Positions 35,011-46,214 of a stretch of DNA of 64,000 nt are shown here, piece by piece. The stretch comes from Gonocerus acuteangulatus (lineage: Eukaryota > Arthropoda > Insecta > Hemiptera > Coreidae). Position 1 is the stretch's first letter, and each line of letters begins with the position of its first letter. The position numbers and the translations under genes are program-made. The stretch spans positions 30,965,399 through 31,029,398 of the forward strand of contig OX328123.1 in the NCBI GenBank assembly GCA_946811695.1, read 5' to 3'. The notes under the pieces are model-generated. The model had not been told where the DNA came from and did no database searches. It saw only the letters and a list, made by a program, of their open reading frames with translations.

Positions 35011-35327
35011 TTTTTTTTTTTTTTTTTTATTTACAGAAATATATTACAATCTACAGTATATGTATTATGTAATTTGACATAGGTATAGGTATAGCTTGAC
35101 CACGCCTCAGGTGCCACCAGTTGTCAACCGAATACCTTCCTTTAGGAAGGATTCTAGGATGACCTGGAGTTACCTTACGCCATCCAACCACACTCTGCGA
35201 CTAGCAGGGAGGATTGGAGGCGAATGAGGCGTGACCTGTGATATCACGAGGAGAGAAGATATCCATCGATATCACTCTCAATTATCATTATTACAATCAC
35301 ACTGATTTTTGAGCACTTCACGACACT

Positions 35328-38036
35328 TCACTGCGTTAGTAGATCCCGGGGCCACTTCCTATGAAGACGTCTGGGTGGAGAGGAAGGATGATTGGTGCTG
35401 GATAAGGATTGGGCTATAGGATTAGGATGATTAATCAATTTACTATGGAAAGATGAGAAGCGGATAGGGATTATATCTTGGACAAAGGGAATATTTAGGT
35501 CATTATGGAGGGTGCGATTCGAAACATAATAAGGAGCATTAACTATGGTACGTAGGATTTTGGATTGGAATGTTTGGATTCGGTGGATGTTGGAATGCTT
35601 GGCTGTCCCCCAGAGTTCGATTCCGTAAGTCCATATCGGTTTTATTAATGAGTTGTAGACAGTTAGTTTGTTATGTACGGTTAAGTGTGATGTTCGATTT
35701 AGTAGTCTGTATAGTTGTCCGAATCGTCGATTGAGTTCTTGCCGTTTATGTTTAATGTGTGCGTTCCAAGTTAATCGTGAGTCAAGGTAAAACCCAAGGT
35801 ATCGGACGTTGTTGGTTATAGGTAAAGGATTGTCGTTGAAGGAAACAGTAGGACAGGTTTTACGTCGAAGGGTGAAGGTTATTTGGTGACATTTTTCGAC
35901 GTTTATCTTGATGCGCCACTTTTTGCACCACTGTTCAATTTGGGTTAAATGGGATTGTAGGTTCTGGGAAGCTGTGTCTGGATTTATGTGGGGTGAAAGG
36001 ATGGCCGTATCATCTGCATACGTGGCCAAGAGGGTGTCAGGATGTGTTGGAATGTCAGCTGTATATAGGGTATAAAGGATGGGACCGAGGACACTACCCT
36101 GAGGAACTCCCGCTTCCACAGGGAAATAATCTGAGTAGGCTGTTCCATGCCGGACTTGAAAAACCCTGTCTGAGAGGTAGGAGCGAAGGATTAGGTAAAG
36201 GGTGCTGGGAAGGTGGGTTTTGAGCTTGAAGAGTAAGCCTGTGTGCCAGACTCGGTCGAATGCCTGGGCAACGTCCAAGAAGGCAGACGTGCAATACTCT
36301 TTTCGCTCGAGGGATGAGGAGATGAGATCAACAACGCGAAGCCCTTGCTGCACTGTGGAGTGTTGGGAGCGGAAGCCGAATTGATGAGATGGGATGAGAT
36401 TTAAGGAATTTAGGATAGGTAGTAGGCGCTTTAATAAAATCTTTTCAAATAGTTTGGAGAATATTGGAAGAAGACTGATAGGGCGGTAGGAGGAAGGATT
36501 GTTGGGAGGTTTACCAGGTTTAGGAAAGAGGACAACTATTGAGAATTTCCAGAGTATGGGATAATGGGTTGTTCGGAGGATGCAGTTGTAGATGTAGGTG
36601 AGGAATACAATGGCCTTGGTTGGAAGCTGTTTAAGGATTCTGGAGGTGATGAGGTCGTAACCAGGGGATTTCCGGGAAGGTAGTCGGGATATTAGAAATT
36701 TAACTTCAGATGGATTGACTGCATTTGGTGGTAGGGAGAGAGGAAGTGGGGATTGTAGGAAATCATCTAATCCCGGTAAATGGGATTCAGGATCAGGAGG
36801 AGGATGAGGAGTAAATGTTTTTTTGAGATGATTAGCAAATAACTCGGATTTCTCTTCGTCGGAGGTGGCCCATGTGCTGTCCTCTCGACGAAGGGGGGGA
36901 GATACAGGATGGTATTTTAGGATTTTGCGAGTAGCATTCCAAAGGGATTTGTCGGAGGTTGATAGAGATGAAAGATAGGAATTAAAGGATTCGGAACGAT
37001 GTTGGATTAGTTGTCGCTTTACTAATCGGCATAATTGATTGTAAGAGCGACGGTCGGAGGGATGGCGAGTTCTCTGCCACAGAGCTCGTGCTTGGCGTTT
37101 GGATGTTATTAGGTCTCTTAGGGATTGGGGTAGAGGACTTTCAGCTGGGATTGGGTGATGATGGCGTTTAGGAAGGGAGGAATTCCATGCACATTGCTGA
37201 ATGGAGGTTGTGAATTGTTGGACAGCTATATCAAGGTCTTCAGGGGTTTTAAGGGAAATGTTGAGGTTAATGGTGTCTTCAAGGAGGGATCGGAAGAGGT
37301 TCCAATCGATAGGTCCAGTGATTAAGGAAGGAGGTTGGGGCTTTGGAATAGGTTGTAGCGAGAGTGTAAGGATTAGAGGACTATGATCAGAGGATAAGTC
37401 ATCCAGGGTAACTATTGAGGTGTAGACGGATGTAAGACCAAAGGATACAAAGAAGTCTATTAGATCGGGGATACGGTTTGGATCGGTAGGCCAGTATGTT
37501 GGGGAATTCGGGGAAATGGTTGAGCAGTACTTTGAGGAGAGTGCAGAGAGTAGGGTACGACCACGGGAATTGGTTACCCTTGACCCCCACTGAAGATGCT
37601 TGGCGTTGAAATCACCTCCTAGAAGGAATTTGGAACCTAGGGATTCTAGAAGATCTAGAATTTCTGACTCAATTAGAGGTTTATTAGGAGGACAGTAGAC
37701 AGCTGACAGGGAAATTGGGAAGGAAAATGTTGAGACTGTAATAGTGGCGGCTTGGAGTGAATGTGTTGGATTGGTAGGACGGGGGTGATGGGATAAGGTT
37801 CTTCGTATTAGGATGGCAGATCCGCCATGGGCTTTACCGTCTGGGTGGTCGGTACGGTAAGTGTTGTAGTCCTGAATTCGTAAATGTTTATTTTTGGTAA
37901 GTCGTGTTTCAGTGATGAGTGCGACATCTATACTTTTGTCTTGTAGTAATGTAGTCAGTTCGTTTGTGTGATTTGTGATGCCGTTAGCATTCCAAAGTAG
38001 GATGGACAAGGATTTGTGTGTGGGAGAGGGAATCAT
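35328..38036 (-). CDS. Jockey-type LINE ORF2: AP endonuclease plus reverse transcriptase, 902 aa
   Basis: The polyprotein is uninterrupted. The N-terminal APE-like endonuclease (about 10-225) shows LLWNANGI, GGDFNAKHLQWGS and SSDHSPLI, the last holding the catalytic His. The reverse transcriptase (about 430-720) shows motif A FLDVAQAFDRVWH, motif B GVPQGSVLGP and the YADD box in LLATYADDTAIL. The C-terminal domain includes RYLGFYLDSRLTWNAH and WTYGIELWGTAKHS, typical of Jockey-clade elements. There is no RNase H. All motifs are present without stops, so this copy could be recent and potentially active. It starts within the ORF1 stop and is followed by a 3' UTR of about 300 bp and an 18-nt poly(A), read as T on the + strand. 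Confidence 0.93.
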   Translation of the reverse strand: MIPSPTHKSLSILLWNANGITNHTNELTTLLQDKSIDVALITETRLTKNKHLRIQDYNTYRTDHPDGKAHGGSAILIRRTLSHHPRPTNPTHSLQAATITVSTFSFPISLSAVYCPPNKPLIESEILDLLESLGSKFLLGGDFNAKHLQWGSRVTNSRGRTLLSALSSKYCSTISPNSPTYWPTDPNRIPDLIDFFVSFGLTSVYTSIVTLDDLSSDHSPLILTLSLQPIPKPQPPSLITGPIDWNLFRSLLEDTINLNISLKTPEDLDIAVQQFTTSIQQCAWNSSLPKRHHHPIPAESPLPQSLRDLITSKRQARALWQRTRHPSDRRSYNQLCRLVKRQLIQHRSESFNSYLSSLSTSDKSLWNATRKILKYHPVSPPLRREDSTWATSDEEKSELFANHLKKTFTPHPPPDPESHLPGLDDFLQSPLPLSLPPNAVNPSEVKFLISRLPSRKSPGYDLITSRILKQLPTKAIVFLTYIYNCILRTTHYPILWKFSIVVLFPKPGKPPNNPSSYRPISLLPIFSKLFEKILLKRLLPILNSLNLIPSHQFGFRSQHSTVQQGLRVVDLISSSLERKEYCTSAFLDVAQAFDRVWHTGLLFKLKTHLPSTLYLILRSYLSDRVFQVRHGTAYSDYFPVEAGVPQGSVLGPILYTLYTADIPTHPDTLLATYADDTAILSPHINPDTASQNLQSHLTQIEQWCKKWRIKINVEKCHQITFTLRRKTCPTVSFNDNPLPITNNVRYLGFYLDSRLTWNAHIKHKRQELNRRFGQLYRLLNRTSHLTVHNKLTVYNSLIKPIWTYGIELWGTAKHSNIHRIQTFQSKILRTIVNAPYYVSNRTLHNDLNIPFVQDIIPIRFSSFHSKLINHPNPIAQSLSSTNHPSSPPRRLHRKWPRDLLTQ

Positions 38037-39349
38037 TTTGAAAGGGTTGGGAGCAGGTGAGTAACTATAGTATTAAGGAGGGTAATGAGAGGACTAATAA
38101 GGGATCTGAAGTCTGACAAGAAGGTATTAAGGAGGGAAGTGATGTCATTGGAGGAAGTTGGTGGAGGAATGAAGGGAGTGGTCCGTCTTGGAGTCGGTGT
38201 TGATGTGTTGCCTGGATGTTGGTCGGCGGGAGCTGTCTCATTGAGTACTGGTTCTTCTTGTTGGCTAGGTCCGGCAGCGAGTTGTGCGAAGGAAACTCCA
38301 GCTTCAACTCTTCTGGTGGGCTGTGGGCGTTCTTCACCAGGAGGCAACTCACCGTAGTTTCGCTGCCGGGTGTTGCTCATTCTTTTTAAATTTTTGAATG
38401 TTTGGCAACCCTTGTAGTTAGCCGGGTGGTTTTGAGAGCAAAGTGCACACACCGCGGGGCTTTCCTTTGGCTTGCTGCACTCCTGGCTTTTGTGGTTTTC
38501 TCCACACCTGACACATCTTGGTATGTAATTACAATATGCCTTTGTGTGGTTATACGACTGGCAATTTGTACACTGTACCGGCTCCCGTTTGCGGTATGGT
38601 TTTTCAACTTGTACTCTAGTGTGGTAAAGCCTGGTGATGCTGTAAATTCTATCAACATTTGGCTGTTGATCAAGATCCACAAAAAAGAGGGGTAAGGCAA
38701 CTTTCATCATTCCATGGTCGGTTGATCTCTTGACGATGACATTCGTCGCTTGCCTCGCCTTGAAGCCAAGCGAAGAGAGTTCTTCTATGATCTCTTCTGG
38801 AGGGGTGGAGGGATGGAGATTTCGTATAACCACTCGTAGGGCACGTTCATACTTCGGTTGATACGTGTGGTATTGAGCCTTTGAATCGTTTAAATATTTT
38901 ATTATTGCTCTATATGTGTCAGGTGTTGTACAAGATATCTTTGTTGTGTTGGTTCTATTTATGCAGGTATATGTTTGTGAATTAACTTTTTGATTAAGAT
39001 GAGTGCAGAAAATTTTTATGTTTTGGATATTGCTGACAAATATGGGGGGAGGCCTTATGATTTTATCTTGTGATTTTTCGGTTTCCATATCCTCTTCTTG
39101 CTCCTTCTGTAACGCTTGGAATGGGTTGACTGTGAAAAATGCAGACTCTTCCTTTGTTTCTCCATTGATTTTAGATGTACCGGGAGTTCCTTCAGCTGAT
39201 GTTGACGAATTCTCATTTTTTAAGGGCGGTTTCTTCGAGATCTTCCTTCTAGAACGCGTGTTCTTGGACGGTGACGTAGGTGGAGAGCTGCCAGCTGACC
39301 TGGATCGTTTACCACCGCTTGCCATTACCATGTGGTAAAATCCTCCCAT
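38033..39349 (-). CDS. Jockey-type LINE ORF1 (gag-like, zinc-knuckle protein), 438 aa
   Basis: The ORF is intact and encodes a nucleic-acid-binding ORF1 protein, which in this LINE class coats element RNA. From the N-terminus there is a basic Ser/Lys-rich stretch (about 10-70), a conserved central region (about 100-230) with the segment ALRVVIRNLH typical of insect Jockey ORF1, then three zinc-knuckle-like clusters beginning CTNCQSYNHTKAYC, CVRCGENHKSQEC and CALCSQNHPANYKGC (about 265-320), and a Pro/Thr-rich tail. Its stop overlaps the ORF2 start as ATGA (minus strand, 38036-38033), suggesting coupled reinitiation. The ATG at 39349 is the first long-frame Met. Upstream lies a 5' leader of about 0.5 kb with a tRNA-like promoter. 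Confidence 0.9.
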   Translation of the reverse strand: MGGFYHMVMASGGKRSRSAGSSPPTSPSKNTRSRRKISKKPPLKNENSSTSAEGTPGTSKINGETKEESAFFTVNPFQALQKEQEEDMETEKSQDKIIRPPPIFVSNIQNIKIFCTHLNQKVNSQTYTCINRTNTTKISCTTPDTYRAIIKYLNDSKAQYHTYQPKYERALRVVIRNLHPSTPPEEIIEELSSLGFKARQATNVIVKRSTDHGMMKVALPLFFVDLDQQPNVDRIYSITRLYHTRVQVEKPYRKREPVQCTNCQSYNHTKAYCNYIPRCVRCGENHKSQECSKPKESPAVCALCSQNHPANYKGCQTFKNLKRMSNTRQRNYGELPPGEERPQPTRRVEAGVSFAQLAAGPSQQEEPVLNETAPADQHPGNTSTPTPRRTTPFIPPPTSSNDITSLLNTFLSDFRSLISPLITLLNTIVTHLLPTLSK

Positions 39350-39447
39350 AAATTATTATAAGCACGCGTACGTGAAAAATAAAAATAAACGAGCAAAAGA
39401 AATATAGATAGATATATTTTTTGCAATAAAAAATATAAGGCGCCAAC

Positions 39448-39515
39448 AGGAGTCTCGAACTCGGACTTCTTAGCCCCGGACTCCAAGACGTTAGCCCTGA
39501 GCCAGAGAGGTGATG
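39448..39515 (-). promoter_or_regulatory. tRNA-like A/B-box segment in the Jockey 5' leader
   Basis: On the minus strand, TGGCTCAGGGC (39505-39495) resembles a pol III A box and GTTCGAGAC (39460-39452) fits the B-box consensus GWTCRANNC exactly. Their starts are about 45 nt apart, as in a tRNA. It lies about 100 bp upstream of the ORF1 ATG in the same orientation. It may be an internal promoter or a SINE head captured into the leader. Non-LTR elements normally use internal pol II promoters, so this is noteworthy but unproven. Confidence 0.5.
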
Positions 39516-39954
39516 CGGGAGGAGTATCTCGATTCCCGTGAAGGCCCCTAGTTTCTGAGCTAGCTAGGGAGGCAGCTAGTAGAGGGGGACTGTTCTGCAG
39601 AGACAGGAATAGCCCCCACCTCTCGCTTACCGTGAGGCAGGGCAGAGAAATCACAATATATACTGCAACTTTACTCACTTATTTATCGTTGTTTTTGTGC
39701 AGGAATTCTGGGGAAAATTCAAAGAGTCTACACTCTACGATTAATTAATCATTTGAGCGAGTTTAGTTCAATTTCGAGCGCAATGAACCACTAAACTTTC
39801 ACAAAAAGCGAGAGCTAAAAAATACACAACTTCACAGTTCAATGGCTGAAGCGCGACTATGATAATAATAATTATGATAAATGATTCAAATATAAGTTAA
39901 GAAATGTTAATAATACATGATTATAAATAATTACAATTTTAGTGGATTTGTTTT

Positions 39955-40328
39955 TTAAAACAAATAATAATAAAAAATAAAAATTAAAATTTTGAATACA
40001 TATTTGAATTTTTTAAAAAAATAAAAAGTTTTTGTATGTCTTCTTCTTTGTCGCCAAGAATTTTTGCAAGAGAAGATCCAATTCCAATGGATTTTCTCAA
40101 GGAAGTGTAGTTTCTGCATGATATCAAGAAATGCTCCACCGTCCATTGTTGTCCTATATCACAGCTGCATGTAGGTGGATATAGGTTAAGGAAGAGATGT
40201 TCATGGCTGAGGAGACAGTGGCCGATTCTTAATCTGCACAGGACAACTTCTTCTCTCCTTGAAGAACGTTCACTTGTCTGCCATCGCTTCGGAATGTCCT
40301 TTATTTTCCTGAGTCCTTTCTCCTCCAT
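39955..40328 (-). pseudogene. LINE ORF2 C-terminal fragment
   Basis: The minus-strand peptide has SRREEVVLCRLRIGH, then CSCDIGQQWTVEHFLISC, a zinc-like C-x-C...H...C cluster, and LGDKEEDIQKLFIFLK. This order is typical of the extreme C-terminus of I/R1/Jockey-group LINE polyproteins. Everything upstream is missing. An A-rich end lies near 39955. Confidence 0.65.
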
Positions 40329-40384
40329 TTCAAGCCACTTATTGGTCCAGAGTCTGTAGAGGATTTCTTTTACCAGGGTTTACC

Positions 40385-40600
40385 CCCAGAATCCATACAT
40401 CAAGAAAATAACGATGGTTCAAATTTGTTTATAAATATATATGTATATGTGTATATATATATATTAATATTTGTCTATTCGCTCAAAAATGGACCGATTT
40501 TAATGAAATTTGTTAAAAAAATACTTTGTGTGTTTTCAAATGTCGATTTTGGGAACATGTTTTTTGGGCAAAATTCGTGCGAAAAAAAATAGTAACGTTT
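40385..40600 (+). repeat. (TA)n-bearing dispersed repeat, third copy
   Basis: CATACATCAAGAAAATAACG, a TA-rich run, ATTCGCTC, CAAAAATGG and TTTTAATGAAATTTG, in the same order as at 32893. Confidence 0.62.
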
Positions 40601-40844
40601 ATTTTTTGGTGTTAATAGGTCGTCGTAATAGTCGTTTTATTAGGAATTAGGCTTGGCAAATCCTTTATTTTTCCTAAAATTTTCGGATATTTGTTTGTAT
40701 ATCTAAAAACCGGTCGGGAAATCGTGATAAATGTAAATAATCTATTCAAAGGCTCATTAAAATTTCCCCAAATACGGCTATGATACGATTTTTGATAGAG
40801 GGATGTCAGTCGGAAGAAGTCTGTGATAAAATTTTTTTTTTTTG

Positions 40845-41277
40845 CTTAGTACCTTCACTATCAATTTACCAAGTAATTCAATCCCGTAGACCTTCTTATA
40901 TTTTTCAACTCTTTGAATTTAAATCCTCTGTTCACTCCCGTAACACCCGATCTCGTCCTTCCGATCTTTATATTCCTTCTCACCGAAAAGCAATACTGGG
41001 AAAATCATTCGTCACCCGTGCCACCTCGCTATGGAATTCCCTGCCTCTGTTTGTCCGCCATTCTACCAACCTAGAAACCTTTAAATCCCGACTCTTCCAC
41101 CACCTTCTATCCCTAGTTTACCCAACCCCTAGTTTATATTGAAGCTGTACATTATATACTGGTAGTTTTTATAAGTTTATATATATTAAATTCATTATTA
41201 TTTTGTAATTACAAAATTATTCCTATGGGACTTGTGTCCGGGAATAAGAATAAAACTTTTCATTTCATTTCATTTCA
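40845..41277 (+). pseudogene. LINE 3' end (RT C-terminus) with (ATTTC)n tail
   Basis: The + strand peptide contains RNTRSRPSDLYIP, RKAILGKSFVTRATSLWNSL and STNLETFKSRLFHHL, the C-terminal signature of CR1/L2-like LINE polyproteins. The stop is followed by about 110 bp of UTR and TTTCATTTCATTTCATTTC at 41259-41277, a microsatellite tail typical of this LINE group. The open frame begins upstream by chance; element sequence starts near 40845. Confidence 0.7.
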
Positions 41278-44200
41278 AATATCCTGTTGTGATAGCATCT
41301 AAGATCTCTCTTCGGTTTGGGATTCCGTTTTACATCTTTACAAGAAAGATTAAGACAAAACATTCCTATAAGATGACTGAAGAAAATTCAAGCTTTGCAA
41401 ATGACAATAGAGTTAAGAACGGCAAAGGTTTAAGCCATAAAATAAGTTTGTCTATAAAACCAGACGAGAGAAAGGCCTTTGTATAATTTAGTGTTGTTTT
41501 TTTTTTGTTTTTGTTTTTTTATGACAGAGCATTCCTTAATAATGAGAGGAAGGGATATTTTCCGCCTGGGGTTGGCTAATTTTCTAAGCACTAAGACGTG
41601 TCTTAGAAATAATCGTACTTTAACTAAGATATCCAGAAAACATATATTAATGGGGCTTGATTATATACATACATATATATATTTGTCTGTTTGTGCTCTA
41701 CCGTTTTTGTAGAGAGACTTCAAAGGCTTTTATAACTTTCCCCAATTAGGCATTAGAAATGAAAAAGAAGTTGCATTAGGATCCTCGGTTCTGGGTTAAC
41801 ATGTTGGATTTGCCAAGGAAGTTATCAAAACTTATTTGAACTTCTTTAAACAAAGATCAGGGTACAAATTTTATTTATCTTGTCGACATAAAGCAACACC
41901 TAAAAGTTTTGTCAGTTAGTACGTTCATTATTGGTAAATGATTTTGCTAAGGTATATGTACTCCTTGTCTAAGATCGTGGGATCATTTTCCACTAGGGGT
42001 GGTGGCTTTCGATATTTTGCTGATATAATTTCAAATAGCAATAATTTAAAGATATTAATATATTTAATTATACTCTAGAAAACCCAAAATAAATTCTTGA
42101 CCATCCATTCATATATATATATATATATATAAATAAAATCATTGGCCTTTCGAAGTTGGAATAAAATGTATTACTTTTATAAATTGAAAAAATAGGCTCA
42201 TTTCATTGAGCATGTTTGTTTCACTTCTAAATTTGCTTAATAGTGAATAGAGCTCATATATCTAAATGGCATAAATTAAAATGGAATTATTTTCTTTTGA
42301 ATCTAAAATTGTAACAGTTTTTATTCTAAACTTTTCAAATCAACCCCTGGAACTATTACATTGGAAACGTGTTCAGAAGAAATCATGTTTGGGCTCTTTT
42401 TAATATTCTCTTTAGCTGCGGAGCATTATCTATCAATAAATAAATATTCCGTTCTATTGTATAAACTTTGAAAGAGGTCGTCTAAAAAGATTACTGTTTG
42501 GAAACTGATAACTGTATTCTGTAGGTGCCCTACTCGAATCGTCTTTTCTATGACAGGGTTGTGAAATATTCAGGGGTTTGTTCATTATTATTGTCAGTAT
42601 GATGAGCTTACTAAATTATCGAACCGATTAGCTGTCCAAGGTAGAGACTATCTGATGGGGAACAGGGCCCTTCCCCAGCCCAGACTTTGTAAATATTTGA
42701 GGAACCACACCCAAATCTTGTGGGGCTTCTCTACTCTGCTTAGATGGAGCTAAATGGATTTGAGGGGTTTCTTCCTTAGCATTCTTGTTGTAACATAGCC
42801 AGCAAAGTGAAACATTCTTTGGATAGTACTTATTTAACTTCAGTATTATGTCATTTTTTTAGGAGGGACATGTAAAAGAGTACATTTTTGATTTTAATAT
42901 TTTAATCATTAATATAAAAATGCATGCAACATCTTTTCTATGTATTCTCTTCCTGTACTTGGAATACTAGTTCTGGGTTAATCTAAAATAAAATAAATCT
43001 GTTTTGAGAAAAAGACTGATCAAGAAACAATATCAATGAACAATGCCTGCCAACCCAAAGCTAATCTTTATCTACATACCTAAAAATCTGTCTCAAATGT
43101 ATGACAATTTCCCAATATCCATAATACAACCAACCTGAGTTGTAGTAACCTATTTCCACTATATAAAACTCACACTTAAGTTTGTTCTAACAAATGTCTA
43201 ATATTTTGCCAATCTATATTTCATAATCTACAAATCACCTTCTAATATTTAGCTGATCTTCATCACAACACGTTGAGTGCAGTTTAAGATGTGATCTGGA
43301 TATCCCATTTGACGTGACAGAACTCCTTGGAGATGATTGCCACCAGTTTGACACAATACTCAAAAACTTAGAGAATACAAACACGTACAACAAAATCTAA
43401 CACCAAAACAAATACCTTGTCAGATTTTCAAATAAAAATATGGCAAATGTTTAGATGACAATTTATACTAATTTAAAGACTATATGAGCTAATGGACAAT
43501 TTTAAATTTCCCTCTACCAAAACGCTTTGAAGAACATGTAAATCACCAACAAAGCGATAATAATAATCACATTACCTGTAATATAAAGACACTCTCACTC
43601 TCTGGATCCCAATACCAAAACTGAAGGTTTACATGCCCCAATCATCTCCAAGTCCATTGTATGCTTGCGTTCTAATATTGACCACCCAACAACCAAAGCA
43701 TTTCCTGACATAGCCAAAGATGGTGACGCCCCATTTTCAAGGATTGCGTGAAAACACTGTCCAAAACTTTCATTTGTAGGTTGTCGTTTTTTTTGTTCAA
43801 GGAGCTATCTTCATCTTCAGACATTTTTTATGACACATCAAAAATATTTTTAATTAATAAAAGTAGTATACATTAAGTTACAATGTGAATGAATAAATCG
43901 CCTTTGGATTGAATTTATATGTTACAAACAAAGTCTTGTACAAGCCATGAAAAAGAAATTCCAACCTCTGCTGTCTGTAATTTTCTTTACTCTTTTAAAG
44001 CGCTTTCGATTACATCACCTCATTGTTAGTTCGAGTTAACGGGCCAACGCCCGTCCTTGGCTGTGCATCTATTTGAAGCTGTGCCATTCACTCAAGCCCT
44101 GTGTGTCTTTCTGTGGTGTCATCTCCAGTGTCCCCCTGCTGTGCTATAAGTCGAGGAATCTGCTAATTCAATCTGCATGGTGAAACACTCACAGAAGACT

Positions 44201-45440
44201 CATAAATAAAATTTCTACTTATGAAGGTTGTCCATTCTTTTCCATGGCATGACGATGAAAGTTTACCAACCAGCTTACAACAATTGCAAATTTTTGGAAA
44301 ACATTTTCATCTATTTATTTCAAACATTTCCTATTTTTGTTTGGTGTAAAGCATTTTTTTCACTATTAGTTTTTACTTATTATTTCTTTGGGTGGGGGAT
44401 GTTCCTTTTATACATTTTTTTTTTAAGTCGTATTGAAACTGCAATACTGAACAATGAAGAAATTGAACCCCTGAGAGTGGCCGTTCTAAACACACTTTGA
44501 AGTAACTCGAAAATTGAGTCAATATTTTCATAATTGAAAGTAAATACATTAAGGGGTGTATTTCTAAATAAAGACTCGCACGCTGAAAGGAGAGCTATAT
44601 ATAGATGGGAAGGAGACGCTATAGCCTGATAATTGAATGATTCCGAGAGGGGGGTGATGACCTTTCCCCCAGTCTCCTACTCCTCCTTCTCCCTTTCCTA
44701 ATTTAATACGTCCAAGGAGTGAATTGTAGATTCTTATCTTACCTATTTATTTCAGGAATTGAAAAGAATCAATCCAAATATAACACTAATGGAGTCATCA
44801 AGAATTCGGGTTAACTTCAAAGTCACTATATAAGTAAAATATAAAAAAATAAGATGTTCCTAAATGCCGATAGTACAACAAAGCATAGATTTTTACATAT
44901 TTTTATTCAAATGCAGACTGAGACAAAACTTTGACCTGCCCAATAATATCACTCACTTACTCAGTGACGGAATCTAGTATATAAAAAGCATAAGCCAATT
45001 CTTGAAACAAAGAAGTCTAAGTGGCATAATTTAACTAAATTTAAATCCTTAAGCTACCTCTAACCACTAAAGCTGTCAATCATAGTTGCAAAATATTTTG
45101 AAAAATAGATTAGCCATTTTTCCCTTTATTTTTTAAAGGGCATGTCCATTTAAAAAAAATATGTCAATTTTTAATTTAGAAAATAAATCGTAATTAGGGC
45201 ATGGCTTTTATGAATAAAATGTTGTTTGTTATTTATAAAGATTATTCTTTTATTGAAGAATCTGTGTCAGTTGAGAAACGTTTTCATTTCATAGATCCAA
45301 GTAAGATTATTGAATGAATAGAGGTTGGAAGACTTTGACGTACGAGTATAGTTTTTAGATTTTGAGTTATTTGCAATTTGAACAATATGATAGAATTTAT
45401 AAACATTATATTTTTATTGTAGGCTATTGATATAATACAT
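41278..45440. other. No exon found; probable intron or upstream region of syntaxin-1A
   Basis: This stretch has few recognisable repeats (a short TA run at 42112-42130) and is the least repeat-laden region of the window. I looked for the N-terminal syntaxin exon sequence and did not see it. Open frames at 41232, 41479 and 44228 are not recognised. Confidence 0.4.
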
Positions 45441-45449
45441 AATCAAAAG

Positions 45450-45545
45450 GCATCAGCCCTATCCTGGCTAGAAAAGGGTAGTGATCTACAGATACCCCAG
45501 CCTAAATTCGGAGTTTATTATAATGAACGTTTAAATTAAAAAAAA
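45450..45545 (+). repeat. SINE tail fragment
   Basis: GGCATCAGCCCTATCCTGG followed by AAAGGGTAGTGATCTACAG and an A-rich end, the tail of the 13.8-kb SINE family. Confidence 0.65.
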
Positions 45546-45591
45546 TAAAAAAATAAAAAAAATAATAGTACCCCTGTGTACAGCGCTTAGC

Positions 45592-45660
45592 CATCCACAT
45601 ATGACTAACTATCAGTGCTCTACCACTGGCCGAACTTACCCCCTATTGGTTAAAGGTTTC
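45592..45660 (-). repeat. tRNA-like fragment
   Basis: On the minus strand, GTTCGGCCAGTGGTAGAGCA resembles a tRNA A-box region. No good B box follows, so it is a SINE or tRNA pseudogene scrap. Confidence 0.35.
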
Positions 45661-46139
45661 TCAAAATTCAACAGTTTGCCTACTCCCAACTATTCATCAC
45701 CAGAAGAAATATTCTATCATGGAACGCTAAATAATTTATAATTTTTTTTGGGGGGGGCGCACCGACGTTAGTTCATTAGTGCTGACATCCATGGTACAAT
45801 GGAGAATTTTCTCAACGAGCCAGGAGATGGAAAAAATCTCCTGCAGGTGCAACTCAAACCCCCATCTCCCACAAGAGAATCCAAGGTGTTTGCCGCTAGA
45901 ATCATTATTATATTCTAGGGGGTTGTTATTATAAAGAGGGTTCTGCCATGGCAGTCACTGTATTTTATGAATCACCAGCCAACTATTTGGTTCTTGTTGA
46001 ATGATAATTGACCAATTATTGTATTTTGCATCCTATCTTTGTATTTTATTATCATTGTATACATTGTGTTAACCTCGACCATATTATGCCTTTTACATCC
46101 ATTCATTCCTGAGCTTATTCTTTTTATTTTTTGTTGCAG

Positions 46140-46214
46140 AGGTTAAACAAGAGCTGGAAGACCTTATGGCTGACATTAAGAAGGCTGCTAATAAAGTTCG
46201 TGCCAAACTTAAAG
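46140..46214 (+). CDS. Syx1A: Syntaxin-1A exon, Habc domain helix (internal exon)
   Basis: This exon follows a TTTTTTGTTGCAG acceptor and ends before GTAAGG. It has 75 nt: two bases completing a split codon, 24 codons and one trailing base. The peptide includes QELEDLMADIKKAANKVR, which is the Habc-region sequence of insect syntaxin-1A. Syntaxin-1A is the plasma-membrane t-SNARE that pairs with SNAP-25 and synaptobrevin in vesicle fusion; the Habc bundle folds back on the SNARE helix and binds Munc18. The trailing G joins the TT opening the exon at 46819 to give Val, so the reading frame is continuous. The ATG at 46166 is internal, not a start. Upstream exons (acidic N-peptide and first Habc helices) were looked for by eye and not found in this window. 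Confidence 0.93.

Larger units (their letters stand above)
35011..39861 (-). mobile_element. Full-length-looking Jockey-type LINE (5' leader, ORF1, ORF2, poly(A))
   Basis: On the minus strand the element runs from about 39861 (leader starting near AGTCGCGCTTCAG) to a poly(A) tail seen as T at 35011-35028. The possible target-site duplication ATAATAATAA occurs at 35000-35009 and 39862-39871. It is low-complexity, so weak. Both ORFs are open, unlike the second related copy at 47738-51711, which has frameshifts and gaps. The 5' end abuts a different LINE fragment (39955-40328), showing nested insertion. Confidence 0.8.

Noticed and set aside
35993..39338. Several open frames of 60-111 codons on the + strand across the Jockey LINE, and minus-frame overlaps
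   Set aside because: They overlap intact ORF1/ORF2 in other frames and show no conserved motif.
43000..44170. Possible upstream syntaxin exons or another host gene in the low-repeat region
   Set aside because: No frame gave the known N-terminal syntaxin peptides or any other recognisable protein, so none is called.
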